DNA of 64,000 nucleotides, from NCBI GenBank assembly GCA_965248995.1, contig CBDFKY010000006.1, positions 248,001 through 312,000 of the forward strand, read 5' to 3'. The notes beneath the pieces are model-generated. The model was given only the letters and a program-made list of their open reading frames with translations, ran no database searches and had not been told where the DNA came from. Source of the DNA: CBDFKY01 sp965248995. Lineage in GTDB: Bacteria; Pseudomonadota; Alphaproteobacteria; Rickettsiales; UBA998. The position numbers and the translations under genes were made by a program. Positions 35,297 through 43,688 of this stretch are shown one piece after another (positions within the stretch are counted from its first letter, which is position 1; each line of letters starts with the position of its first letter).

Positions 35297-36328
35297 ATGG
35301 CCGAGGATTCCGCACCCCCTTCTACCGCTCCCGCCACACCGTCACCCGGTCCCGACGGACAGAAGCCGCCCGCAGCACCGGTCGCGTTTTCGCAAGCCGA
35401 CGCCCACGTCATTACGCAGTCCCTCACGCAGAGCGGGCTGATCACTTCCGCCGAAAACCAGGCGTCGATCGAGAATCTGCTCAAGAAAGGAATGTCCGGC
35501 CAGTCGCCAAAGGGGGTGTTGCCCGGCGAGGAAGAAGGGTGGATGCAAAAGATAGGCAACCTGTGGAATATGGTCGGCCAGCCTATCTTGAACAAGTTGT
35601 TCGACTGGATAAAGCAGGTGTTCGTGTTTATCAGCGAACTGTTCTCCAATCATTTCAATATGGGGGAAGCATCGAAAAAAGCGCAGGCTTACGGCGCGAT
35701 GCGCGATACCGGCCGCCAGATGGGGGACAGCCTCGCTTTTTTCCGCGATGCCCTGCCGTTCGGCGAACAGGGGCTGAATTGTACCATCAACGGCGTGACG
35801 CCGCGGGAATATGAGGAAATCTATTTCGCCCGCAATGCGCAGCTGAAAGCGAAAACTCCAGAGCAGCGGGAACAGGCGGAAGCGTTGATGGCTTCGGTGG
35901 ACCAGCGGATGCAGGCGGCGCACGGGGTGACCGGAAAGGAAGCGTGGGAAAATTTCGTCGCGTATAAAAAGGAGCTGATGGATACGCTGGCTTCACGCAT
36001 GGGAAAGGTGGCGGTAGTGAACGGCCTGAAGGATACCCCTACCGACGGCGAGCAGATGATCCGTTACTGGCAGCATAACGCCGCGAGCGGGAGACTCGCA
36101 AGCAAAGCTTCGGGAACACCGGAACGGGATGAGACGGCATCCCTGCCCCTGCAGGAGAAAAACGCCCAGCCCTTGGAAAGCCAGCCTCTGGAACGCCAGC
36201 CGCTTGAGCGGCTGGTGGAGCGAAGCCCGCTTTCGCCCCGCTACGATGTGGCCGATGCCGGAGCGGCGCCGTCACTTTCCACGACCGGCCCGCTCGTACC
36301 CAGAGAACCTTCCCTCCAGGTCAATTGA
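35297..36328 (+). CDS. Unknown protein with Pro-rich ends
   Basis: 343 residues: a disordered Pro/Ala N-terminus (1-30), a structured helical core (about 35-260), including an amphipathic/hydrophobic segment 'LFDWIKQVFVFISELFSNHF' (about 100-119), and a disordered C-terminus with a short repeat (PLESQ-PLERQ-PLERL, about 290-305). No family recognised. It forms a pair with the gene just upstream. The size and layout (folded centre, disordered ends, no signal peptide) would be compatible with a cytoplasmic or T4SS-exported protein, but that is conjecture. Confidence 0.6.
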   Translation: MAEDSAPPSTAPATPSPGPDGQKPPAAPVAFSQADAHVITQSLTQSGLITSAENQASIENLLKKGMSGQSPKGVLPGEEEGWMQKIGNLWNMVGQPILNKLFDWIKQVFVFISELFSNHFNMGEASKKAQAYGAMRDTGRQMGDSLAFFRDALPFGEQGLNCTINGVTPREYEEIYFARNAQLKAKTPEQREQAEALMASVDQRMQAAHGVTGKEAWENFVAYKKELMDTLASRMGKVAVVNGLKDTPTDGEQMIRYWQHNAASGRLASKASGTPERDETASLPLQEKNAQPLESQPLERQPLERLVERSPLSPRYDVADAGAAPSLSTTGPLVPREPSLQVN

Positions 36329-36360
36329 TTTTTCAGCGCGGTCAGGCTATATCCGTTTTC

Positions 36361-36918
36361 ATGCAGATCATCGCCGGAACGCATCGCAGCCGCAAGCTCG
36401 TCCCTCTCAATGATAGCTCCATCCGTCCGACGTCGGCCCGCGCCCGCGAAGCATTGTTCAATATTCTTGCCCACCGGCTGAAGGAAGACGGATCGCCGCT
36501 GCTGGGCGGCGCGCGATTCGCGGATCTGTGCTGCGGTTCGGGGGCGATCGGGCTGGAAGCGCGCTCACGCGGCGCGGGCCATGTCACGTTCGTGGATAAC
36601 GCGGCGTCCGCCCTGCTGATCGCACGCCGTAATGCTGAGACGCTGAAGGAAACCGCTTCCTGCGGTTTTCTGAATGCCGATGTACGCATGTTGCCTTCCG
36701 CTCCGTCGCCTTATGACGTGATATTTATCGATCCGCCTTACGACGCCGATTTTTTATTCCATGCCTCGGAACGTCTGTTGCAGGCGGGTTGGCTGCGAAA
36801 AGGCGGGTTGTTCATTACCGAGCAGCGGAATCAGAGCGTGGCGCTGAACCATGAACTGATGATTCTGCAAGACACCCGCCATTACGGGGAAAACCTGCTG
36901 CGTTTTTATGAACTATAA
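36361..36918 (+). CDS. rsmD: 16S rRNA (guanine966-N2)-methyltransferase
   Basis: 185 residues from ATG 36361; an upstream TTG at 36325 is less likely. 'MQIIAGTHRSRKL', 'RPTSARAREALFNIL', the SAM-binding 'FADLCCGSGAIGLEARSRGA', and the catalytic 'VIFIDPPYDADF' (DPPY) mark RsmD. It modifies G966 of 16S rRNA. It follows the unknown pair with a 32-bp gap. Confidence 0.94.
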   Translation: MQIIAGTHRSRKLVPLNDSSIRPTSARAREALFNILAHRLKEDGSPLLGGARFADLCCGSGAIGLEARSRGAGHVTFVDNAASALLIARRNAETLKETASCGFLNADVRMLPSAPSPYDVIFIDPPYDADFLFHASERLLQAGWLRKGGLFITEQRNQSVALNHELMILQDTRHYGENLLRFYEL

Positions 36919-37012
36919 CTGCTTTGCCGTCCATGAAGATTCATGACGCTTACAAAAAAATAAGGCATGGGAATAAAAAAAATAGCCCGAACGCTGTTAA
37001 GGCAGCTTCAAG

Positions 37013-37165
37013 CTATCGGATGCGGGGAGACAAAACTTCCGTGGGCGGAAATGGTGTTCCGTAATAATAGGACATCTTGAGAGCAGGGTAGATTAATCCG
37101 ACTACTACTCCAAGCAGTAACATCGCCAATACAATCGAACGGATTTCTGTTTTGTGGTTTAACAC
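37013..37165 (-). CDS. Possible small membrane protein (50 aa)
   Basis: A GTG at 37165 with AAGG seven bases upstream opens a 50-codon frame: 'MLNHKTEIRSIVLAMLLLGV' continuing 'VVGLIYPALKMSYYYG' and ending 'VLSPRIR'. It has one membrane helix (about 10-26), a basic N-terminus and a Tyr/Pro-rich tail. It is the only coding candidate in the 533-bp gap 36919-37451. The rest of that gap is AT-rich, with nothing recognised besides probable promoter DNA for mreC. Confidence 0.45.
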   Translation of the reverse strand: MLNHKTEIRSIVLAMLLLGVVVGLIYPALKMSYYYGTPFPPTEVLSPRIR

Positions 37166-37451
37166 TAATTAACCTTAGGCGGGAAAAACAACATCGAGCC
37201 TTAATGATTTATTTATTAATGATAAAAAACAACTAAAAGATTGAGGATGTACCATTTCAGCTAATTTTTGACTGCGACGTTACTACATGAAAAGCAGCAG
37301 ACCTGCCGATGTTTTCCCTAATGTGAACATCCAATCGGGTAACGTGCTCATGATGCACCGGTTTGGGTGGATCATTCCATTAAAACCTGCTAATCCCTCA
37401 TTCTGTTATACCTTCTATTAAGCCTTCTATCGTATACTGGAAGAATGAAAC

Positions 37452-38351
37452 ATGACCATTTACCGACGTATCCATGACATGAAGGTACGCAGCAGCAGTA
37501 CGCTGGCGGTGGCGATCAAACCGCGTCCTTTACTGAATATGGCGGGATTGTGCGCGCTGCTGACGCTCGGCTGCGCGCTGATGTTCCTGCATTACCGCGG
37601 GTCGGACGCGGTGGAGCGCTTTCGGCTCACCCTGCAGCGGGCGCTGACGCCCGTGGTGGAACTGCTCTCGGCGCCCTCGCAGATGATGGAAGATATCGGT
37701 AACCGCAGCCGGAACCTGGTCAACGCCTACCGGCAGAACGAGACGCTGAAATCGGAAAACGCGCAACTTCTCGAATGGCAGGCGGTCGCAAAGGAACTGC
37801 AGCAGGAAAACGCCGAACTGCGCGGCTTGCTCGGAGTGTCCGCGGCGGAGGAAGCGCATTACATCACGGCGCGTATCGTCAGCGCCACGCACGATCCGTT
37901 CGGCCATACGCTGATGATCACCCATGACGGGGATGAGCGCATCCGCGCCGGCCTGCCGGTCATCTCGGCGGAAGGGCTGGTGGGGCGCATCCTGGAGACC
38001 ACGGGGAACACCGCACGCATCCTGCTGATCACCGACCGCCAGTCGCGGGTGCCGGTGCAGGAGGAATCCAGCAATGAGCGGGGTATTCTGACCGGCCTGA
38101 ACGAGGTGGGCAGCGTGACGCTGAACCATGTCGAGCATGAAAAGGCGTTCCATGTGGGGGATCGGGTCCTGACCAGCAAGAGCCTGCTGTTTCCGGTCCA
38201 TTTCGTGGTAGGGGAAGTGACGGCGATGGACGGGCAGGGCATCCATGTCAAACCGTATGCGGATGCCCGTAAACTGCGGTTCGTGAGCATCGTGGTTCCT
38301 TCAGGTCACGACGGCGGGCGGGCGGAAGCGCATCCCGCGGCCGCCGAATAA
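37452..38351 (+). CDS. mreC: Rod-shape-determining protein MreC
   Basis: Periplasmic scaffold of the elongasome, 299 residues. Membrane helix about 30-47, coiled coil about 70-125 ('QNETLKSENAQLLEWQAVAKELQQENAELR'), then the two-barrel MreC domain ('ITARIVSATHDPFGHTLMI', 'GRILETTGNTARILLITDR', 'GDRVLTSK'). A GGAAG precedes the ATG. It heads mreC-mreD-mrdA-rodA; mreB, normally just upstream, is not present. Confidence 0.95.
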   Translation: MTIYRRIHDMKVRSSSTLAVAIKPRPLLNMAGLCALLTLGCALMFLHYRGSDAVERFRLTLQRALTPVVELLSAPSQMMEDIGNRSRNLVNAYRQNETLKSENAQLLEWQAVAKELQQENAELRGLLGVSAAEEAHYITARIVSATHDPFGHTLMITHDGDERIRAGLPVISAEGLVGRILETTGNTARILLITDRQSRVPVQEESSNERGILTGLNEVGSVTLNHVEHEKAFHVGDRVLTSKSLLFPVHFVVGEVTAMDGQGIHVKPYADARKLRFVSIVVPSGHDGGRAEAHPAAAE

Positions 38352-38354
38352 GGC

Positions 38355-38888
38355 ATGAACCAACGCCGGATCGTCAGCCAGCATCATCAGGCCAACCCGC
38401 TGCCTTTGCGGATATTTCCGTCGCTTTCCCTGTTCCTGCTGGTGATCCTCTCGCTCATTCACCTGCCGGTCCCGTTCCTGACCGTCGTCAATCCCGCTTT
38501 CGCCGTCATGGGTATCTTTTATTTCACCCTGTGGCAGCCGCGTCACCTTCCCGTGCTCAGCGTGTTCGCCTGCGGACTGGTCTATGACGCCTTCCAGTCC
38601 ACCCTGTTCGGCACCCATGCCCTGCTGTTCCTGTTGTTCCGCCTGTGCATCGCCCGCGTGCGGCAGCAGGTCGGCTTTATCGAACCGGCGTTTCTCAACT
38701 GGGGATATTTCCTCCTGTGTGGCTCCCTGTATCTTACGGCGGAATGGCTTGCGGCGGCCTGGCAGCTCGGCAGTTTTATCCCAAATGATTTCCTGATGGA
38801 GCGGGACGTGTTGACGCTGGCCTGTTATCCGCTGGTCGCTCTGGTGCTCGCCTCGCTGATCACCCGTATCCAGTCGGCGGGTTTTTAG
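38355..38888 (+). CDS. mreD: Rod-shape-determining protein MreD
   Basis: 177-residue multispanning membrane protein with about five helices. 'AFAVMGIFYFTLWQPRHLPVLSVFACGLVYDAFQSTLFGTHALLF' region is the MreD core. It starts 3 bp after mreC and works with MreC, PBP2 and RodA in lateral wall growth. Confidence 0.92.
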   Translation: MNQRRIVSQHHQANPLPLRIFPSLSLFLLVILSLIHLPVPFLTVVNPAFAVMGIFYFTLWQPRHLPVLSVFACGLVYDAFQSTLFGTHALLFLLFRLCIARVRQQVGFIEPAFLNWGYFLLCGSLYLTAEWLAAAWQLGSFIPNDFLMERDVLTLACYPLVALVLASLITRIQSAGF

Positions 38889-38925
38889 CTTGCCCTGCCG
38901 GACCATCTCCCGCATATAATCTCTC

Positions 38926-40746
38926 ATGCGCAATCATCGGGTACAGAAGCGGCTGGTCAGCCGTCGGGCATTCATGCTCGGCGGGGTACAGTGCATGCTT
39001 TCCGGCGTGCTGCTGACCCGGCTGTTCCAGCTGCAGACCGTCAAGGCGGAAGCGTACAAGACCCTGGCGGAAGACAACCGGATCAACCTGCAGCTGATCG
39101 TCCCTGAGCGCGGTCTGATCCTCGACCGGTTCGGGGTGCCGATGGCGGAGAACCGCACCAATTACCAGCTGATGATGGACAGGGCAGTGCTGAAGAACAG
39201 CACTTCGCTGCTTGAGACGTTGAGCCCCCTGCTCAAGGGGAATTATCCGCTGGAGAAGGTGCTGGAAAAGCAACTGAAGCGCACCCCGCATAACCAGAAC
39301 CTGCTGCTCAAGGAAAATCTCGACTGGGACGAGGTGAGCGCCATCGAGTTCAATGCTCCCGACCTGCCGGGGATCACCGTGGAGACGGGGACGATCCGTT
39401 ATTATCCGTACAGTACGCACGCCTCCCACCTGGTAGGGTACGTGGGGACCGCCTCGCCGCAGGAGGCGGAAGGCAACCGGCTGCTCAACATGCCGGGGGT
39501 GAAGATCGGCAAGTCGGGGCTGGAGAAGCGTGAGGAGGCTGGACTGCAGGGTACGCCGGGGCTGCGGCATATGGAAGTCAACGCGCTCGGGCAGTACCTG
39601 AAGGAAGTGAAAAGGCAGGACAGCGTGAAGGGGGAGGATATCCATACCACCATCATCGCCGAACTGCAGGAATATATCGCGACACGGCTCGGCGACCAGA
39701 GCGGTTCGGTCAGCGTGATCGACATCACCAACGGGGACGTGCTGGCGCTCTGTTCGGTGCCAGCCTACGATCCGAACCGGTTCAGCAAGGGCATCAGCCA
39801 GGATTACTGGCAGGAACTGATGGGGGACAAGAAGACGCCGCTGCTCAATAAATCGGTCGGCGGGCAGTATCCGCCCGGTTCTACGCTCAAGATGATCGTC
39901 GGCCTGAAAGGGCTTCAGACAGGGGCGATCACGCCGGAAACTTCCGTGTTCTGCCCGGGATATTTCAATCTCGGCAACCACCGCTTCCGCTGCTGGAAAC
40001 CGGGGGGACACGGGCGCATGACGTACCGCACCGCCATCGCCGGATCGTGCGATACGTTTTTCTATACGGTCGGGCGCAAGATCGGCATCGAGAATATCGC
40101 TGCCGTCGCCCATGAATTCGGGCTTGGGGAGATGTACGATCTCGGGCTGGTCGGTGAAAAACGTGGTATCGTGCCGACGCCGGCCTGGAAAAAGGCGTCG
40201 TATCGCCAGCCGTGGCAGATGGGGGATACCATCAACGTCAGCATCGGGCAGGGGTACATCCTGTCGACGCCGTTCCAGCTGGCGGTCATGGCGGCGCGGC
40301 TGGCGAGCGGACGGAAAGTCATGCCGCGGCTGGTGAGGGGGGGTGAGGTTCCGCGTTTCGAGGAACTGAGCATCGCCCGGGAGGCCATCGCGCTGGCGCA
40401 AGCGGGGATGATCGACGTCACCAGCATTCCGAGCGGCACGGCGCACGCGGCGCAGATTCCCGTGCCGGGGTTCGAGATGGCAGGCAAGACCGGCACCGCG
40501 CAGGTGCGGAAAATCATCGTCAGCGGGATGGATCAGTCCAAACTGCCGTGGGAATATCGCCACCATGCCCTGTTCGTCGCGTACGCTCCGTACCAGAACC
40601 CGCGCTATGCCGCGTCCGTCATGATCGAGCATGGCGGGGGAGGGGCTTCCGTCGCGGCACCGATCGCCCGGGACGTGATGCTGAAGGTGCAGCAGATCAT
40701 GGCGGCGAAGGAGACGAGAAGCATTCCTGCGGGGAACAAGACATGA
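38926..40746 (+). CDS. mrdA: Penicillin-binding protein 2 (elongation transpeptidase)
   Basis: 606 residues: N-terminal helix (about 15-38), PBP dimerisation domain ('ERGLILDRFGVPMAENRTNY'), transpeptidase domain with active Ser in 'PPGSTLKM' (SxxK), 'GSCDTFFY' (SxD variant with Cys in the middle) and 'AGKTGTAQV' (KTG). It cross-links peptidoglycan together with RodA, whose gene follows after a palindromic spacer. Confidence 0.96.
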   Translation: MRNHRVQKRLVSRRAFMLGGVQCMLSGVLLTRLFQLQTVKAEAYKTLAEDNRINLQLIVPERGLILDRFGVPMAENRTNYQLMMDRAVLKNSTSLLETLSPLLKGNYPLEKVLEKQLKRTPHNQNLLLKENLDWDEVSAIEFNAPDLPGITVETGTIRYYPYSTHASHLVGYVGTASPQEAEGNRLLNMPGVKIGKSGLEKREEAGLQGTPGLRHMEVNALGQYLKEVKRQDSVKGEDIHTTIIAELQEYIATRLGDQSGSVSVIDITNGDVLALCSVPAYDPNRFSKGISQDYWQELMGDKKTPLLNKSVGGQYPPGSTLKMIVGLKGLQTGAITPETSVFCPGYFNLGNHRFRCWKPGGHGRMTYRTAIAGSCDTFFYTVGRKIGIENIAAVAHEFGLGEMYDLGLVGEKRGIVPTPAWKKASYRQPWQMGDTINVSIGQGYILSTPFQLAVMAARLASGRKVMPRLVRGGEVPRFEELSIAREAIALAQAGMIDVTSIPSGTAHAAQIPVPGFEMAGKTGTAQVRKIIVSGMDQSKLPWEYRHHALFVAYAPYQNPRYAASVMIEHGGGGASVAAPIARDVMLKVQQIMAAKETRSIPAGNKT

Positions 40747-40769
40747 TATTTATGATCAGGCATGGCTGT

Positions 40770-40903
40770 ACTCCCCCCTTGAGGGAGAGTCGCAGAGCGC
40801 GTAGCGCGATACGGTGGGGGGGTAAAAAAGCAGAACTCAACCCCCCACCCAACCGACTGTCGCGTACCGCTCGGTCTCTTGGACTCCCCCTCAAGGGGGG
40901 AGT
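40770..40903. repeat. 134-bp imperfect palindrome between mrdA and rodA
   Basis: Outer arms ACTCCCCCCTTGAGGG (plus strand, from 40770) and CCCTCAAGGGGGGAGT (ending 40903) are complementary; inward the arms continue to match with gaps (AGAGTCGCAGAGCGCG... against its mirror; GGTGGGGGG against CCCCCCACC) around the centre 'TAAAAAAGCAGAACTC'. The whole could fold into one long hairpin. It sits between two genes that are normally adjacent, and looks like a dispersed non-coding element. Confidence 0.85.
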
Positions 40904-40930
40904 TGTATTACCGTATGTGGAGAAAAAAAC

Positions 40931-42037
40931 ATGAATCCACTTATTTCCTACATTCTTCGCGGAATCGCACAACTTCCCTGGTTCCTGGTGATCATGGTGA
41001 TCCTCATTTCCGCCGCCGGGTTCACCATGCTCTATTCGGCGGCGGGCGGCGATGTCATGCGCTGGGCGATGCCGCAGATGGTGCGTTTCGTGATGGGCTT
41101 CGCCCTGATGGTCGTCATGGCGCTGGTGCCCCTCAAATTCTGGATGCGCTATGCGTATGTGCTATACGCCGGAGTGCTTATCCTGCTGGTGGTGGTGCAG
41201 GTGCGTGGTCACGTGGGCATGGGGGCGCAGCGCTGGATCGATCTCGGGGGGTTGAAGATCCAGCCTTCGGAGCTGGCGAAACTAACGGTGATCCTCGTCT
41301 TTGCGCGCTATTTCCAGCATTTTCCGCCGCATAAACATACGGCCCCCCATTTCCTGCTGGTGCCCATCCTGTTGCTGGTGATACCGGTGGTGCTTATCCT
41401 CAAGCAGCCGAACCTGGGGACGGCGACGCTGCTTTCCGGCATCGCGGTGTGGGTGATGTTCGCGGCGGGCGTGCACCGGCGGTATTTCCTGATCGGGCTT
41501 ACCTGCGTCGCCGTGGCGGTGCCGATCGCCTGGCAGCATCTGCACGGGTACCAGAAACAGCGGGTGATGACGTTCCTCGCCCCGGAGACCGATCCTCTGG
41601 GGTCGGGCTATAACATCACCCAGTCGATGATCGCCATCGGCTCCGGCGGCATCGGCGGCAAGGGGCTGATGAAAGGGTCGCAGACGCAGCTCGATTTCCT
41701 GCCGGAAAAACAGACGGATTTCATCTTTACGGTGCTCGCGGAGGAATTCGGGTTTATCGGTGGCGGGGTGCTGATCCTGTCTTTTACCGCGGTCGTGATC
41801 TACATCATCGGCATCGCGCACCGCAGCGTCAGCCTGTTCGGTACGCTGGTCGCCCATGGGATCGCCGCCATGCTCACCCTGCATCTGTTCATCAATGCGG
41901 GGATGGTGATGGGCATCCTGCCGGTGGTGGGCATCCCGCTGCCGTTGTTCTCTTACGGGGGTTCCATCATGATCAGTATTCTCTGCGCGTTCGGGCTCGC
42001 CATGAACGTCTGGGTGCACCGGGACGAGAAGGTGTGA
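40931..42037 (+). CDS. rodA: Peptidoglycan glycosyltransferase RodA (SEDS)
   Basis: Polymerises lipid II in the elongasome; 368 residues, about ten membrane helices. 'GMGAQRWIDLGGLKIQPSELAKLT', 'LKQPNLGTATLL', 'GSGGIGGKGLMKGSQTQLDFLPEKQTDFIF' region and 'LPLFSYGGS' are SEDS signatures. A GGAG site precedes ATG 40931. Confidence 0.97.
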   Translation: MNPLISYILRGIAQLPWFLVIMVILISAAGFTMLYSAAGGDVMRWAMPQMVRFVMGFALMVVMALVPLKFWMRYAYVLYAGVLILLVVVQVRGHVGMGAQRWIDLGGLKIQPSELAKLTVILVFARYFQHFPPHKHTAPHFLLVPILLLVIPVVLILKQPNLGTATLLSGIAVWVMFAAGVHRRYFLIGLTCVAVAVPIAWQHLHGYQKQRVMTFLAPETDPLGSGYNITQSMIAIGSGGIGGKGLMKGSQTQLDFLPEKQTDFIFTVLAEEFGFIGGGVLILSFTAVVIYIIGIAHRSVSLFGTLVAHGIAAMLTLHLFINAGMVMGILPVVGIPLPLFSYGGSIMISILCAFGLAMNVWVHRDEKV

Positions 42038-42495
42038 TTTCTCCCGAAGAGATATGGGAAGCCGTATTGGGGGAAGCCCAGAAGGCGGCGGCGATGGGAG
42101 AAGTTCCGGTCGGAGGAGTCATCGTCAGAACTGGGCACATCGTGACCCGCGCCCATAACCGGGTGGAACAGTCGGGGGACGCTACCGCCCATGCGGAAAT
42201 GCTGTTGCTGCGTGAGGCGGCCCGGCTGCTCGGTACCAAGGCGCTTGGCGACTGCGACCTGTATGTTTCCCTGGAACCCTGCGCCATGTGTGCCGGCGCG
42301 TTGAGTCATGCCCGTATCCGCCGGCTTTATTTCGGGGCGTATGACGTCAAAGCCGGTGCGGTGGAAAACGGGGTGCGTCTTTTCCTGCATCCCAGTTGCC
42401 ATCACGGGCCGGAGATTTACGGCGGGTTTCATGAAAAAGCATGTGGAGATATCTTGAAGATTTTTTTTCGTGAAAAACGTGTATCGGAAAATTAA
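42034..42495 (+). CDS. tadA: tRNA-specific adenosine deaminase TadA
   Basis: 153-residue zinc deaminase that converts A34 to inosine in tRNA-Arg. 'MGEVPVGGVIV', 'HAEML' (His, catalytic Glu) and 'SLEPCAMCAGALSHARI' (PCxxC) are intact; 'GAYDVKAGAVEN' matches TadA better than other cytidine deaminases. GTG start overlaps the rodA stop. Confidence 0.92.
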   Translation: MISPEEIWEAVLGEAQKAAAMGEVPVGGVIVRTGHIVTRAHNRVEQSGDATAHAEMLLLREAARLLGTKALGDCDLYVSLEPCAMCAGALSHARIRRLYFGAYDVKAGAVENGVRLFLHPSCHHGPEIYGGFHEKACGDILKIFFREKRVSEN

Positions 42496-42597
42496 AGAAG
42501 ATAAATAACAAGTAGGATCTTTTTGGAAATTCCGGTAACATGAGGCAGCAAGGCATCTGCCTGCTTTCTCAATCTCATTTGCCAGCGTTCCCCCCTT

Positions 42598-43267
42598 ATG
42601 CCCATTTCAGAAAATACCACTGCTCCCCACACATTGCAGCAACTGATATAGTCATTCCGATTAAAAACCGTACGGTTTTTGTCGGATAAAATGACTATAA
42701 CCATATATTTTATAGTGTTTTTATCCGAAAATTTCCGTACGGAAATTATTCGGAAACACTATAGATGTGATGGAAGGCGCGGACAGTTCCCATCACGTGG
42801 CGGTGACGCTTGATCACGCCGACGGCAGATCCATTACCGATGGGAATTACCGGCTGACGCCCGAAGAAAACCGGGAGGCGTTGAAAATAGCTGACATCCT
42901 GCTGAAGGTCGCAAAGGAAAAAGGGGTCGATATCAATCAGTTCAGCGATGTGGCGGAAGCGAAAGCGTTTGATAAAAACCCCGCGGAGATTTCCCGGGAG
43001 GAACTGGCGGCAGTGATCATGGGCCATGCGCTGACGCGCGGTACCCCGCCTTCCCAGTTCGTTACCAAGGTCGAATCCACGATGCCGACCGCCGGTCAAG
43101 GGTTCGGTCTTGCACAGGAACCACGGAGCATGCAGCTTGCCGTGGAACTGGCGAGACAGGTTTTCGGTGACACCTATCCCGCGTTAAGCACGGCGGATAC
43201 CACTACCCGCGACTCTCTCAAGCTTTTGAATAAAGCTGCGGATCGCGGCCCGGGCCCGGTACGCTGA
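42598..43267 (+). pseudogene. Unknown family gene interrupted by a 117-bp MITE-like element
   Basis: The first 17 codons (ATG 42598, 'MPISENTTAPHTLQQLI') run into the element at 42647-42763. Removing the element and one copy of the flanking TA joins them in frame to 'DVMEGADSSHHVAVTLDHAD' and onward to the stop at 43265-43267. The restored protein (about 185 residues) aligns along its length with the intact 176-residue protein at 32437, including the TLQQLI/TLQDLF start. As it stands, translation could only restart at GTG 42767 or ATG 42770, without a ribosome-binding site. No function is recognised. Confidence 0.75.
42647..42763. mobile_element. MITE-like double-hairpin element, copy 1
   Basis: 117 bp including a TA at each end. 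Structure: hairpin 1 (TATAGTCATT...AATGACTATA around a CCGTACGG core), short spacer, hairpin 2 (TATAGTGTTT...AAACACTATA around a TCCGTACGGA core). The outer ends form imperfect inverted repeats (TAGTCATTCCGA / TAGTGTTTCCGA). It differs from copy 2 at about six positions; two of these, in hairpin 2, compensate each other. It is inserted in an open reading frame (see 42598-43267). Confidence 0.85.
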
Positions 43268-43285
43268 GTCGTAACCTGCGAGCAC

Positions 43286-43402
43286 TATAGTCATTCCGAT
43301 TAAAAACCGTACGGTTTTAATCGGATAAAATGACTATAACCATATAATTTATAGTGTTTTTAACCGAAAATTTTCGTACGAAAATTATTCGGAAACACTA
43401 TA
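43286..43402. mobile_element. MITE-like double-hairpin element, copy 2
   Basis: 117 bp, same orientation and structure as copy 1: hairpin 1 at 43286-43338, hairpin 2 at 43350-43402, each with a CGTACG centre. TA flanks both ends. It lies between the interrupted gene and the CBU_0592-like gene, 22 bp past that gene's stop. No transposase is encoded inside. Confidence 0.85.
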
Positions 43403-43424
43403 TCGCCGCTTTACGGAAAGGCCG

Positions 43425-43676
43425 TTATTTTCCGCCCCGCCGGTTGCGGCGTATGTTCCAGATCCCATACGCGCTGATGCTGATCCATACGCACTCGATC
43501 ATGATGGAAGGCAGGTTCGGGGAATCGGTAAGGGAAATTAGGATCAGGATCGCCCCGCACAGGTTGGTGGCGGGCAGGCGGATATTGGTATGCGTCCAGC
43601 GGCCCGACTGCATGAAGAAATACGCCATCACCAGCAGGCAGACGCCGGCGGTGCCGAACAGGTCGGGTATGGTCAT
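43425..43676 (-). CDS. CBU_0592-family membrane protein
   Basis: 83 residues with three membrane helices: 'DLFGTAGVCLLVMAYFFMQSGRW', 'LPATNLCGAILILISLTDSPNLPS', 'IECVWISISAYGIWNIRR'. This matches the small CBU_0592-like family (function unknown, common in proteobacteria). It starts 12 bp after the RDD gene in the same direction. Confidence 0.8.
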   Translation of the reverse strand: MTIPDLFGTAGVCLLVMAYFFMQSGRWTHTNIRLPATNLCGAILILISLTDSPNLPSIMIECVWISISAYGIWNIRRNRRGGK

Positions 43677-43688
43677 GGGGTCGCTCCT

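Noticed and set aside
37287..37421. 44-codon plus-strand frame in the mreC upstream gap
   Set aside because: No ribosome-binding site, no helix or composition signal; probably chance.
38860..40632. 590-codon open frame antisense to mrdA
   Set aside because: It mirrors PBP2 with His/Arg/Asp-rich, low-complexity composition and no domain; an artefact of GC-biased third positions.
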